Shown here piece after piece: positions 1 to 8,563 of a stretch of DNA of 64,000 nt. Under the pieces are notes generated by a model, which was not told where the DNA came from, made no database searches, and was given only the letters and a program-made list of their open reading frames with translations. The position numbers and the translations under genes are program-made. Source of the DNA: Blautia glucerasea (GTDB taxonomy: Bacteria; Bacillota; Clostridia; Lachnospirales; Lachnospiraceae); assembly GCF_013304385.1 (NCBI RefSeq), contig NZ_JAAITU010000020.1, positions 1-64,000 of the forward strand, written 5' to 3'. The number at the start of each line of letters is the position of its first letter. The first letter of the stretch is position 1.

Positions 1-26
1 GTATCCGCCGATATTCAGTCTGACGC

Positions 27-110
27 CTAAAGCGTCTGGAAGCACGTGACTTTAGCCATGTGAGGTTCACGGAAATCCACAACTACACAAGTATCAATTA
101 GGACTTTCAT
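27..110 (-). pseudogene. truncated PIN-domain toxin remnant
   Basis: The start codon at 110 overlaps the stop of the upstream antitoxin (ATGA), the coupling expected of a toxin-antitoxin pair. The first residues, MKVLIDTCVVVDF, match the start of PIN-domain ribonuclease toxins, including the first conserved Asp. After residue 13 the family resemblance stops, and a TAG closes the frame after 27 codons, against roughly 130 in the family. The junction falls near an inverted repeat (GACGC / GCGTC, 22-37). An insertion or rearrangement seems to have replaced the rest of the toxin; the window edge hides what lies beyond. Confidence 0.6.
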
Positions 111-322
111 AAATTTTTGAGCCTTTCTTTTTGGGCATCTTCTAAAGTGACTGTATTGGGAATGCTGCCATAAAGCTCTTTCACAATATCTAATTTGTTT
201 TTATATGGAGACGTAATTTTTGCAATGATTTTGCCATTTTTGGAGATATAAATATCTTCGGTTGCAGCTTGATCAAGGTATTTCCCTAAATTCGATTTAA
301 GTTCAGTAGCTGTAATTGACAT
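107..322 (-). CDS. Phd/YefM-type antitoxin
   Basis: This 71-residue protein begins MSITATELKSNLGKYLDQ, the usual N-terminal DNA-binding segment of Phd/YefM antitoxins, and contains the family's 'YISKNGKIIAKI' strand. In the family this part binds the operator and the C-terminal part neutralises the partner toxin. The ATG at 322 has a GGAGG eight bases upstream, so it is preferred to the TTG two codons earlier. A promoter lies at 353-381. The partner PIN toxin overlaps by four bases but is cut short, so this antitoxin is probably an orphan or a remnant. Confidence 0.8.
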   Translation of the reverse strand: MSITATELKSNLGKYLDQAATEDIYISKNGKIIAKITSPYKNKLDIVKELYGSIPNTVTLEDAQKERLKNL

Positions 323-352
323 ATGCAAGCCTCCTTTTCATTTTCTGTGTCA

Positions 353-381
353 ATCATAGCATATTCGCATGATTCAATCAA
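353..381 (-). promoter_or_regulatory. antitoxin promoter
   Basis: Read on the minus strand, TTGATT and TATGAT are separated by 17 bases and sit just upstream of the antitoxin ribosome site. Confidence 0.55.
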
Positions 382-590
382 TGTTATCGTACGATTTTAT
401 CAATGTTTTTGCCAATACTGCTTTGTACGATACGGCTATATGCTTTTGACTGCTCTGCCGGACGCAAGAACTGTTTTATATTGCTGTAGTTTACAAAAAA
501 ATGAGCCTTCTGATTGCAAAAAAATAGTATGGCTGTAATTAATGAATTGTTAATGAATAATTTATGTAGCTGTAGTTTATGAAAAATTTA
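382..590. other. AT-rich intergenic stretch, no gene seen
   Basis: Between the antitoxin promoter and the secA promoter no reading frame has a ribosome site or recognisable protein. I see no conserved hpf gene here, although hpf often precedes secA in Firmicutes. Confidence 0.5.
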
Positions 591-619
591 TTGTTTTCTG
601 TACAGGAAAGTGTTAAAAT
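591..619 (+). promoter_or_regulatory. secA promoter
   Basis: TTGTTT and TAAAAT are separated by exactly 17 bases and lie about 120 bases upstream of the secA start, with a short leader ORF between. Confidence 0.6.
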
Positions 620-667
620 AGATAAGTGTATCATTCGCCTGTTTATAGAAATAGGGACAGGATACAT

Positions 668-742
668 ATGAAAGGCAATAACAAAACGAAAATAATAATC
701 AGGAGCATCTATTTGCACCTGTCAAGAGGAGTAGATTCATGA
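668..742 (+). CDS. possible 24-codon leader peptide ahead of secA
   Basis: An ATG at 668 opens a 24-codon frame ([19 protein letters not shown]...) whose TGA stop overlaps the secA start as ATGA. The only ribosome-site candidate is a weak AGGGACAGG. Peptides upstream of secA control its expression in some bacteria (SecM in Enterobacteria). This one shares no visible arrest motif with them, so it may be chance. The exact overlap with the secA start is the main reason to list it. Confidence 0.25.
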   Translation: MKGNNKTKIIIRSIYLHLSRGVDS

Positions 743-3315
743 GCATGTTTTCAAAAATATTCGGGACGCACAGCCAGCGAGAGGTAAAACGTATTCTTCC
801 ACTGGTGGACAAGATCGACAGCCTGCGCCCGGAGATGCAGAAATTAACAGATGAAGAACTGCGTGACAAAACAAGAGAATATAAGAAACGCCTGGAAGAG
901 GGAGCCACACTGGATGATCTTCTGCCGGAGGCTTTTGCCACTGTACGTGAAGCTGCCAAGCGTGTACTGGGTATGGAGCATTACAGGGTACAGCTGATCG
1001 GTGGTATTATCCTGCATCAGGGTCGTATTGCTGAGATGAAGACAGGTGAAGGTAAGACATTGGTATCCACACTGCCGGCATATCTGAATGCCCTGGAAGG
1101 CAAGGGTGTGCACATCGTTACAGTCAATGACTATCTGGCAAAGCGTGATGCTGAGTGGATGGGCAAGGTACATGAGTTCCTGGGGCTGACCGTAGGTGTT
1201 GTACTGAATGACATGAAGCCGGAAGAGCGCCGTGCTGCATATGGCTCTGACATCACTTATGTAACCAATAATGAACTTGGATTTGATTATCTTCGTGATA
1301 ATATGGTTATCTATAAAGAGCAGCTTGTGCAGAGAGATCTTCATTACTGTATTATTGATGAGGTGGACTCTGTATTGATCGATGAGGCACGTACACCTTT
1401 GATCATTTCCGGCCAGAGCGGTAAGTCTACCAAGCTTTACGAGGTCTGTGATATTCTGGCACAGCAGCTGGAGCGTGGTGAAGCCAGCCATGAGATGACC
1501 AAGATGGCAGCCATCATGGGTGAGGAAGTTATCGAGACAGGTGACTTTGTAGTAAATGAGAAGGATAAGATCGTCAACCTGACAGAACAGGGTGTTAAGA
1601 AGGTTGAGAAGTTCTTTAATATTGAGAACCTTGCTGATCCGGAGAATCTGGAGATCCAGCACAACATTATCCTTGCACTTCGTGCCCACAATCTGATGCA
1701 CAGGGATCAGGACTATGTGGTTAAGGATGATGAGGTTCTGATCGTTGATGAGTTTACCGGACGTATCATGCCGGGACGCCGTTATTCCGATGGTCTGCAT
1801 CAGGCGATCGAGGCTAAGGAGCATGTAAAGGTTAAGAGAGAGAGCAAGACACTTGCTACTATCACATTCCAGAACTTCTTTAATAAATATGACAAGAAAG
1901 GCGGTATGACCGGTACAGCCCTTACCGAAGAAAAAGAGTTCCGTGATATTTACGCAATGGACGTTGTAGAGATCCCTACTAACCGTCCGGTACAGCGTAA
2001 GGATCTGGATGATGCTGTGTACATGACCAAGAAAGAGAAGTTTAACGCAGTTGTGGAAGCAGTCAAAGAAGCACATGCAAAGCAGCAGCCGGTACTGGTT
2101 GGTACGATCACCATCGAGACTTCCGAGTTGATCAGCCGTATGCTTCGCAGGGAAGGCATCCAGCACAATGTTCTGAATGCCAAGTTCCATGAGCTGGAGG
2201 CTGAGATCGTAGCACAGGCTGGACAGGCAGGCGCAGTTACCATTGCTACCAATATGGCAGGTCGTGGTACAGATATTAAGCTTGATGATGTGGCAAGAGA
2301 GGCCGGCGGACTGAAGATCATCGGTACAGAGCGACATGAGTCCAGACGTATCGATAATCAGCTTCGTGGACGTTCCGGACGTCAGGGTGATCCGGGAGAA
2401 TCCCGTTTCTACATTTCCCTGGAAGATGACCTGATGCGTCTCTTTGGTTCCGAACGTTTGATGAAAGTATTCACATCTCTTGGTGTGGCTGAGAATGAAC
2501 AGATCGAACACAAGATGCTTTCCAATGCCATTGAGAAGGCACAGGAGAAGATCGAGTTCAATAACTTTGGTATCCGTAAGAATCTTCTTGATTATGATGC
2601 TGTTAATAATGAACAGCGTGAGATCATTTACAAAGAGCGCCGTCAAGTTCTGGATGGTGAGAATATGCGTGATGCCATCTACAAGATGATCACAGACATT
2701 GTAGACAATACAGTGGATATGTGCTTTACAGATGATGTGGACTCAGAAGAGTGGGATCTGGATGAGTTTAATTCTGTTCTTCTTCAGATCATTCCTATTG
2801 AGCCTCTTACCAAAGAGGTGATCAAAGGCAAGAGAAAGAATGAGATCAAGCACTTTGTAAAGGAAGAAGCTGTAAAGCTTTATGAAGAAAAAGAGGCTGA
2901 GTTCCCGGAGCCAGAGCAGCTGCGTGAGCTGGAGCGAGTGATCCTTCTTAAGAGCATTGACAGCAAGTGGATGGATCACATTGATGATATGGAGATCCTT
3001 CGCCAGGGTATCGGACTGACAGCTTATGGCCAGAGAGATCCGGTTGTTGAGTACAAGATGGCTGCGTTTGACATGTTCAATAACATGATCACATCCATTC
3101 AGGAAGATACTGTACGGATGCTGTATCATGTACATGTAGAGCAGAAGATCGAGCGTGAGCAGGTTGCAAAGGTAACTGGCACCAACAAAGACGATACCAG
3201 TGTGAGAAAGCCTGTACAGCGTAAGGAGATCAAGGTATATCCTAACGATCCGTGCCCATGTGGAAGCGGAAAGAAATACAAACAGTGCTGTGGAAGAAAA
3301 GCAGCCAACGTGTAA
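739..3315 (+). CDS. secA: preprotein translocase ATPase SecA
   Basis: SecA is the motor ATPase that drives unfolded preproteins through the SecYEG channel at the cytoplasmic membrane. The 858-residue length is normal. Visible are the Walker A segment MKTGEGKT at about residues 100-107, the DEAD-type '[11 protein letters not shown]' near 207, the second helicase domain (MAGRGTDI, then [11 protein letters not shown]), and a C-terminal zinc-binding SEC-C tail with the CXCX8CC pattern near 838-850, the site that contacts SecB or ribosomes in other species. AGAGGAG seven bases before the ATG at 739 fixes the start. It has its own promoter and a strong terminator and appears monocistronic. Confidence 0.98.
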   Translation: MSMFSKIFGTHSQREVKRILPLVDKIDSLRPEMQKLTDEELRDKTREYKKRLEEGATLDDLLPEAFATVREAAKRVLGMEHYRVQLIGGIILHQGRIAEMKTGEGKTLVSTLPAYLNALEGKGVHIVTVNDYLAKRDAEWMGKVHEFLGLTVGVVLNDMKPEERRAAYGSDITYVTNNELGFDYLRDNMVIYKEQLVQRDLHYCIIDEVDSVLIDEARTPLIISGQSGKSTKLYEVCDILAQQLERGEASHEMTKMAAIMGEEVIETGDFVVNEKDKIVNLTEQGVKKVEKFFNIENLADPENLEIQHNIILALRAHNLMHRDQDYVVKDDEVLIVDEFTGRIMPGRRYSDGLHQAIEAKEHVKVKRESKTLATITFQNFFNKYDKKGGMTGTALTEEKEFRDIYAMDVVEIPTNRPVQRKDLDDAVYMTKKEKFNAVVEAVKEAHAKQQPVLVGTITIETSELISRMLRREGIQHNVLNAKFHELEAEIVAQAGQAGAVTIATNMAGRGTDIKLDDVAREAGGLKIIGTERHESRRIDNQLRGRSGRQGDPGESRFYISLEDDLMRLFGSERLMKVFTSLGVAENEQIEHKMLSNAIEKAQEKIEFNNFGIRKNLLDYDAVNNEQREIIYKERRQVLDGENMRDAIYKMITDIVDNTVDMCFTDDVDSEEWDLDEFNSVLLQIIPIEPLTKEVIKGKRKNEIKHFVKEEAVKLYEEKEAEFPEPEQLRELERVILLKSIDSKWMDHIDDMEILRQGIGLTAYGQRDPVVEYKMAAFDMFNNMITSIQEDTVRMLYHVHVEQKIEREQVAKVTGTNKDDTSVRKPVQRKEIKVYPNDPCPCGSGKKYKQCCGRKAANV

Positions 3316-3360
3316 TCAGGATTGTGGTGTTTTGACACCAAAATCATAATATGTGATGCA

Positions 3361-3396
3361 AATGCCCCTCAGGCTCTAAAGAGCTGAGGGGCATTT
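3361..3396. terminator. bidirectional terminator between secA and the AraC gene
   Basis: A long GC-rich stem (ATGCCCCTCAG paired with CTGAGGGGCAT) with a small inner hairpin is flanked by A and T tracts, so it can work in both directions. Its right arm and loop are also the last codons of the convergent AraC-family gene. Confidence 0.85.
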
Positions 3397-4203
3397 ATTA
3401 AACATTTTTTTATAGGCTCTGGAAAAGGTGGTGTAATCGGAAAAACCGCTTTGTGCGGCTGCTTTGATCACAGGCATGCCTTCACTGATCAAATCACGGG
3501 CCAGAAGAAGACGTTTGCTGTTAATATAACTGTGCAGAGTATAGCCTGTTTCAGATTTGAATTTACGCATCATATGGTATTTGCTAAGGTAGTACTTTTC
3601 TGCAAGCACATCCACTGAAAGATTAGCAGTCAGATTGTGGTTGATATATTGAAGCAGCTCCTGGATCTGCTGGTCGCAGGTATAGGATTTTTGATCAAAA
3701 ATATATTGCTTTTCCAGAAAGATCCGGTTCAGGTACACCATAAACTGGGAAAAAAGAGCATCGCTTAATATGTCATTGCCGAATTGAGTACTTTTCATGG
3801 AGGCCTCCAGTTCAAAAAGGATTTCTTTCAGCTTTTCCTGCATCCTGCTTTTTAAACGAATCAGGTTAAAACTTCGGTCACTGGCCTTCTGGAAACATTG
3901 GGTCAGTGATTCTTTTTCCAGATCATCCCTGATCCACAGCACAAAACGTTCATATGGAAGAGAAGGCAGGATTTCCGGCTTGTGGATCGCATGCTGATTA
4001 ACCAGAAGGATATCCCAGGGCTTCAGATGATAGGCTTTTCCCTCAATATGATAGGTGACTTTTCCGGATAAAAGAATCACCACTTTGTGAAAGTCATGAT
4101 AATGAAATGGAAAGATTCGATCTTGCTGGTCTCGGATATGGAAAAGCCGGAATGACTGGTCCAGATATCCTGTTTTTTCTGTTGGCTCCTGGTCATAAAA
4201 CAT
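3376..4203 (-). CDS. AraC-family transcriptional regulator with cupin sensor
   Basis: The N-terminal half has a cupin fold signature (FPFHYHDFHKVVILLSG, then a buried PWDILLVN strand), usual for AraC regulators that sense small metabolites. The C-terminal 100 residues are a double helix-turn-helix (LAEKYYLSKYHMMRKFK and IKAAAQSGFSDYTTFSRAYKK). The upstream ATG gives 15 extra residues, but GGAGGTG lies only five bases before the ATG at 4203, so I use that start (275 residues). The gene is divergent from the dapF-like gene and convergent with secA. Its ligand and targets cannot be told from sequence. Confidence 0.88.
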   Translation of the reverse strand: MFYDQEPTEKTGYLDQSFRLFHIRDQQDRIFPFHYHDFHKVVILLSGKVTYHIEGKAYHLKPWDILLVNQHAIHKPEILPSLPYERFVLWIRDDLEKESLTQCFQKASDRSFNLIRLKSRMQEKLKEILFELEASMKSTQFGNDILSDALFSQFMVYLNRIFLEKQYIFDQKSYTCDQQIQELLQYINHNLTANLSVDVLAEKYYLSKYHMMRKFKSETGYTLHSYINSKRLLLARDLISEGMPVIKAAAQSGFSDYTTFSRAYKKMFNKCPSAL

Positions 4204-4373
4204 AAATACACCTCCATATGTCAAGCCCATTTGGTATCCTAAAGACATTTGCTCACAACATTATCCTCACAACATTATTTTATACATTGAAAGCATTTTT
4301 TGCAATATGTATGGCATTATATTCTATGTACAATGCGAAAATAAACAAATATACTATAGGTACCAGGATTGCA

Positions 4374-4446
4374 GAGGTGCGCAGTAGAAGTATGTCATGC
4401 AATTGCATGACGCGCACCTCGCAGCAAGAATGCCGAGGCATTCTTG
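4374..4446. repeat. composite inverted-repeat element
   Basis: GAGGTGCGC (4374-4382) pairs with GCGCACCTC (4412-4420) around a perfect 16-base palindrome, TCATGCAATTGCATGA (4395-4410). A second perfect nine-base hairpin, CAAGAATGC/GCATTCTTG, follows at 4425-4446 with loop CGAG. The whole sits in the divergent AraC/dapF-like intergenic region and ends about 20 bases before the dapF-like start. It may be a mobile palindromic repeat, an mRNA structure or a regulator site. Confidence 0.6.
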
Positions 4447-4468
4447 AATGGGGAAAAGGAGCAGGCTT

Positions 4469-5317
4469 ATGACAGACAGTATTGTTATGACAAAATATCA
4501 GGGACTTGGTAACGATTATCTTGTTTTGGACGCAAAAAAGAATAAAGTGCAGCTTCAGGGGAAAAAGATCGCGATCTTATGTCAGAGAGGCTTTGGCCTG
4601 GGGGCAGACGGGATCCTGTACGGTCCTGTAGAAATTAACGGGAAAATGGGTGTGAGGATCTTTAACTCAGACGGCAGTGAATCTGCCATCAGCGGCAATG
4701 GCGTAAGGATCTTTGCAAAATATCTGATGGATCAGGGCTATGTGCATGGAAATAAATTTTCCATAGAAACAGAGGCCGGAACAATGGAAGTAGAGTGCCT
4801 GAATGCCAGGGCAACAGAATTTCGGGTAAAAATGGGGAAAGCTTCTTTCATATCCAGGGAAATCCCTGTAACCGGAGAAATCCGGGAAGTGATCAATGAG
4901 CCTTTTGTATTTCAGGGTCAGGAATACAAGGCTACCTGCCTGACCGTGGGAAATCCTCATTGTATCATCTTTACAGATCAGATCAGCCGGGAAAAGGTGG
5001 AAAAGCTGGGGCCCTATGTGGAAAATGCAGATGAATTTCCGGAAAGGATCAATCTGCAGATCTGCAGGCAGATCGACAAAGGAAATCTGGAAATAGAGAT
5101 CTGGGAGAGAGGCTGTGGATATACAAAGGCTTCCGGTACTGGCAGCTGTGCAGCAGCTATGGCAGCTTACCGTTTGGGGATGATGGAACGTCGGATCAAT
5201 GTGAACCAGCCAGGAGGAATGATCCAGATCGATATCGGAAAGGATGACACCATCTACATGACCGGAACGGTAGGATATATTGCAGACATCCGCGTGGCAG
5301 AAAGCTTTTTCTCCTGA
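4469..5317 (+). CDS. DapF-like epimerase/racemase with Ser/Ser active site
   Basis: The 282-residue protein has the diaminopimelate epimerase fold: substrate-binding motifs GLGNDY near residue 12, VGNPH in the middle, INLQ, and the WERG Glu-Arg pair. The family racemises through two cysteines acting as base and acid. Here both are serine: S75 in SAISGNG (codon AGC) and S222 in TKASGTG (codon TCC). Canonical DapF activity is therefore doubtful. It may use the serines, act on another amino acid, or be a binding protein; a true dapF may lie elsewhere. AAAGGAG seven bases upstream supports the ATG at 4469. Its position beside an AraC regulator suggests a regulated, non-housekeeping role. Confidence 0.75.
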   Translation: MTDSIVMTKYQGLGNDYLVLDAKKNKVQLQGKKIAILCQRGFGLGADGILYGPVEINGKMGVRIFNSDGSESAISGNGVRIFAKYLMDQGYVHGNKFSIETEAGTMEVECLNARATEFRVKMGKASFISREIPVTGEIREVINEPFVFQGQEYKATCLTVGNPHCIIFTDQISREKVEKLGPYVENADEFPERINLQICRQIDKGNLEIEIWERGCGYTKASGTGSCAAAMAAYRLGMMERRINVNQPGGMIQIDIGKDDTIYMTGTVGYIADIRVAESFFS

Positions 5318-5348
5318 ACTTCCTTTGAACTACCTCCTTTACGGGACG

Positions 5349-5377
5349 TTGACAAAATCAGCGTTATGACGTATTCT
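5349..5377 (+). promoter_or_regulatory. mnmA promoter
   Basis: Consensus TTGACA and TATTCT are separated by 17 bases. The leader to mnmA also holds a GGCAGT/ACTGCC stem-loop near 5434. Confidence 0.6.
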
Positions 5378-5490
5378 TTTCAGAAAGAATGATCAATTAC
5401 GTTGCAGTGATATTCAGCAAGGATGATCATGCGGCAGTGAGTGGTTACTGCCGGCATCCGGATAGATAAGGATCCATAAAGGAGGAGTAA

Positions 5491-6714
5491 ATGTCATCTA
5501 CAGACACAGGTAAGGCCAGTGAATGGCAGACAGAAGAAATACGGAAAGAGATTTGTAATACAGATTATCATAAGCTTTATAATACAGGCAGCAACGAAGA
5601 ACAACAGAATCCAGACGAAGATCATAAAGGGGTGCCCGCAGGGCATGCCCTTATTGCAATGAGTGGAGGTGTGGACAGCTCAGTGGCAGCCATGCTGATG
5701 TGCAAGGCAGGCTATGAGTGCATTGGCGTAACCATGAAATTATACGATAATGAAGACGTGGGACTGTCCAAGAATCACACCTGCTGTACACTGGATGATG
5801 TGGAAGATGCCAGAATAGTAGCACATCAGCTGGGAATGCGTTTTTACGTAATGAATTTTAAAGAAGACTTTTCCCATCAGGTGATCGACCGCTTTGTGGA
5901 TGCCTATGAGCGTGGGGATACACCCAACCCATGTATTGACTGCAACCGGTACATGAAGTTTGCAAAGCTTTATGACCGGGCAAAGGCAGTGGGCTTTGGT
6001 ACCATTGTGACCGGACATTATGCACGGGTGGAATATGATGAGGAAAAAGACCGGTGGCTTTTGAAAAAGGCAAGGAATCTGGCAAAGGATCAGTCCTATG
6101 TGCTTTATTTTATGACCCAGGATCAGCTGGCCCATACCAGGTTCCCACTGGGAGAATATGCAGACAAAGAGAAAGTCCGGGAACTGGCAGAAGAATATCA
6201 TTTTGTAAATGCCAGAAAGCATGACAGCCAGGATATCTGCTTTGTACCAGATGGGAATTACGGAGATTTTATTGAAAGACGCACAGGGAAAAAGTATGAA
6301 AGCGGAGACTTTGTAGACCAGCAGGGACATGTGCTGGGACAGCATAAAGGTCTTCTCCGTTATACCATCGGCCAGAGAAAGGGCCTTGGGCTTGCACTTC
6401 CGGCTCCATTATATGTGCGTAGGAAAGATATGGCCAAAAATCAGGTGATACTGTCCCCGGAAAAGGATCTTTATACAAAAGAGCTTCTGGCTAAGGACTT
6501 TAACTGGATCTCCTGCGAGCCGCCAAAGGAACCAATCAAGGTAACAGCCAAGACACGTTACCGTGCAAAGGAAGCACCGGCTATGGCCCAGGCACTGCCG
6601 GACGGCATGGTAAAGGTAGTGTTTGAAGAGCCGGTACGTGCAGTGACAGGAGGTCAGGCAGTTGTACTTTATGACGAAGATGTTGTAGTAGGCGGTGGCA
6701 CGATCCTTGGATAG
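5491..6714 (+). CDS. mnmA: tRNA-specific 2-thiouridylase MnmA
   Basis: MnmA activates U34 of Lys, Glu and Gln tRNAs with ATP and inserts sulfur relayed from a cysteine desulfurase. The PP-loop SGGVDSS, the first catalytic cysteine region NPCIDCNRYMKF and the second cysteine in HDSQDICFVPDG are all present, followed by the beta-barrel C-domain. The protein is 407 residues, because about 50 hydrophilic residues precede the usual start. A strong AAAGGAGGAG before the ATG at 5491 argues the extension is translated, although a GTG at 5632 would give the canonical length. The neighbours are unrelated housekeeping genes. Confidence 0.95.
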   Translation: MSSTDTGKASEWQTEEIRKEICNTDYHKLYNTGSNEEQQNPDEDHKGVPAGHALIAMSGGVDSSVAAMLMCKAGYECIGVTMKLYDNEDVGLSKNHTCCTLDDVEDARIVAHQLGMRFYVMNFKEDFSHQVIDRFVDAYERGDTPNPCIDCNRYMKFAKLYDRAKAVGFGTIVTGHYARVEYDEEKDRWLLKKARNLAKDQSYVLYFMTQDQLAHTRFPLGEYADKEKVRELAEEYHFVNARKHDSQDICFVPDGNYGDFIERRTGKKYESGDFVDQQGHVLGQHKGLLRYTIGQRKGLGLALPAPLYVRRKDMAKNQVILSPEKDLYTKELLAKDFNWISCEPPKEPIKVTAKTRYRAKEAPAMAQALPDGMVKVVFEEPVRAVTGGQAVVLYDEDVVVGGGTILG

Positions 6715-6774
6715 AACCTGTAAAATTATTATAAAATTTGCCAAATGATATTTTACTTTATCTGCCTATGCGAA

Positions 6775-6808
6775 CTACAAAATGCAATTCCAATGCAGTT
6801 GTTTTTTT
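6775..6808 (+). terminator. probable mnmA terminator
   Basis: An imperfect stem (CAAAATGCA against TGCAGTTG) is followed by a run of seven T. The T run overlaps the -35 box of the next promoter. Confidence 0.4.
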
Positions 6809-6827
6809 GCCGGGGATATGCTAAAGT
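6799..6827 (+). promoter_or_regulatory. prfB promoter
   Basis: TTGTTT and TAAAGT are separated by 17 bases, about 70 bases before the prfB start. Confidence 0.45.
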
Positions 6828-6894
6828 ATAAGACAGCCTGGAAACAAAGGCAGTAAGCCTGTTTCCACACAAATATAAGAAAGAAGGTGAAGCT

Positions 6895-8005
6895 GTGGTT
6901 GAATTAGACCAGTTCAAGAGCATTCTTGCAACGTATACAGAACCATTAGTGGAAGTGAGGGATTCACTTTGACCTGGCTAACAAAGAGCAGAAGGTCGAA
7001 GAATTAGAAAGGGAGATGGAAGCTCCCGACTTCTGGGATGACGCAGAGAAGTCCCAGCAGAAAATGAAAGAATTAAAAAGCATGAAGGATGACATGGAGA
7101 CATATCAGCACCTGGTATCCCAGATGGAAGATATGGAGACCATGATCGAGATGGGTTATGAGGAGAATGATCCGGCGATCATTCCGGAGATTCAGGAGAT
7201 GCTGGATGAGTTCTGCACAGATTTTGACAATATCCGTATCAAAACACTGCTTTCCGGCGAATATGACAGCGAGAATGCCATTATCAAGCTGAATGCAGGA
7301 GCCGGTGGCACAGAAGCCTGTGACTGGTGCAGCATGCTGTACCGTATGTATACCCGATGGGCAGACAGGAAAGGATTTTCTGTGGAAGTACTGGATTATC
7401 TTGACGGAGATGAAGCCGGTATCAAGTCTGTTACTTTCCAGGTCAATGGGGAGAATGCATACGGACTTCTGAAATCCGAAAAGGGCGTGCACCGTCTGGT
7501 ACGTATTTCTCCGTTTAATGCTGCAGGCAAACGACAGACATCCTTTGTATCCTGTGATGTTATGCCGGATATAGAGAAGGATCTGGATGTGGAGATCAAC
7601 GATGAGGATATCCGTATTGATACCTACCGAAGCAGCGGCGCCGGTGGACAGCATATCAACAAGACTTCCTCTGCGATCCGTATCACCCACTTCCCTACCG
7701 GGATCGTGGTACAGTGCCAGAATGAGCGTTCCCAGCACATGAATAAAGACAAGGCTATGCAGATGCTGAAGGCCAAGCTTTATCTGCTGAAGCAGCAGGA
7801 AGCAGAAGCCAAGCTTTCCGGTATCCGTGGAGAAGTAACCGATATTGGATGGGGCAATCAGATCCGTTCCTATGTTATGCAGCCATATACCATGGTCAAG
7901 GATCACCGTACCAACGAAGAGACCGGTAATGTGGATGCAGTGATGGATGGCGGCATTGATATTTTCATCAATGCATACCTGAAATGGATCGCCCTTTCAA
8001 AATAA
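6895..8005 (+). CDS. prfB: peptide chain release factor 2, with programmed +1 frameshift
   Basis: RF2 recognises UGA/UAA stops and triggers peptide release in the ribosome. A GTG start at 6895 opens 25 codons that end in the in-frame UGA at 6970-6972. Slipping at CTT_TGAC moves into the +1 frame from 6971, which runs to 8005. The product is 369 residues, the normal length, and continues without loss through 'DLANKEQKVEELE...EAPDFWDD'. An internal AGGGA precedes the slip site as in other prfB genes. The stop-recognition tripeptide SPF and the catalytic GGQ in SSGAGGQHINK are present. Low RF2 favours the shift, giving autoregulation. A gene caller starting at 7016 would miss the N-terminus. Confidence 0.95.
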
Positions 8006-8026
8006 CCTGAAAATACAAGAACCCTC

Positions 8027-8056
8027 TTGCGGCAGCCCCTGAGGCTGTGGTAATAT
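8027..8056 (+). promoter_or_regulatory. possible promoter of the thrR-like/hom/lysC genes
   Basis: TTGCGG and TAATAT are separated by 18 bases. The spacer holds a CAGCC/GGCTG inverted repeat that could be an operator. Confidence 0.35.
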
Positions 8057-8106
8057 ATCCATTGTTAGAAAACAAATGTTTTTGTAATACGGACAGAGGG
8101 ACATGC

Positions 8107-8559
8107 ATGGATAGAACAAACGAGAAAAAGAAATATTATGTAGTGACAGAGCGGGCTGTTCCGGAGGTTCTTCAGAAAGTTGTGGAAGCAAAGAAACTTC
8201 TGGATTCAGGCCGCGTACTCACTGTACAGGAAGCTGCAGAGCAGACAGGGATCAGCCGCAGCTCTTTTTACAAATATAAAGATGATATTTTTCCTTTCCA
8301 TGAACAGGCCAAAGGAAAGACAATTACCTTTATCATACAGATGGATGATGAACCTGGGATATTGTCAAATGTACTGAAGTCCGTTGCAGAGTTTCATGGG
8401 AATATACTGACCATTCATCAGAGTATTCCCATCAGTGGCGTGGCTACGTTGACCCTAAGCGTAGATATCCTTCCGGGGGCCGGTGATGCTGAGGCCATGG
8501 TAGAGAACATTGAACAGACGGAAGGGATTCATTATCTTAAAATATTAGGCAGGGAGTAA
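8107..8559 (+). CDS. ACT-domain regulator of the PheB/ThrR family
   Basis: This 150-residue protein has an N-terminal helix-turn-helix (LTVQEAAEQTGISRSSFYKY) and a C-terminal ACT domain (FIIQMDDEPGILSNVLKSV) that would bind an amino acid. Relatives such as ThrR of bacilli repress homoserine/threonine genes. It lies four bases before hom, which fits control of that pathway. The start at 8107 (MDRTNEK) is chosen because AGAGGG precedes it and the upstream 20 codons do not resemble the family. Whether it represses or activates cannot be read from sequence. Confidence 0.8.
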   Translation: MDRTNEKKKYYVVTERAVPEVLQKVVEAKKLLDSGRVLTVQEAAEQTGISRSSFYKYKDDIFPFHEQAKGKTITFIIQMDDEPGILSNVLKSVAEFHGNILTIHQSIPISGVATLTLSVDILPGAGDAEAMVENIEQTEGIHYLKILGRE

Positions 8560-8563
8560 ACAA

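Noticed and set aside
1-60. Group II intron or IS end next to the broken PIN toxin
   Set aside because: A small inverted repeat is visible, but no domain V, transposase or terminal repeat can be shown within the window.
323-538. 71-codon plus-strand ORF upstream of secA
   Set aside because: It overlaps the antitoxin promoter, lacks a ribosome site, and matches nothing I recognise.
844-2646. 600-codon minus-strand ORF inside secA
   Set aside because: It is an antisense shadow of secA with low-complexity Cys/His/Leu translation and no start signals.
7016-8005. prfB as a simple ORF starting at 7016
   Set aside because: That start would drop the conserved RF2 N-terminus, which is present upstream across a programmed frameshift.
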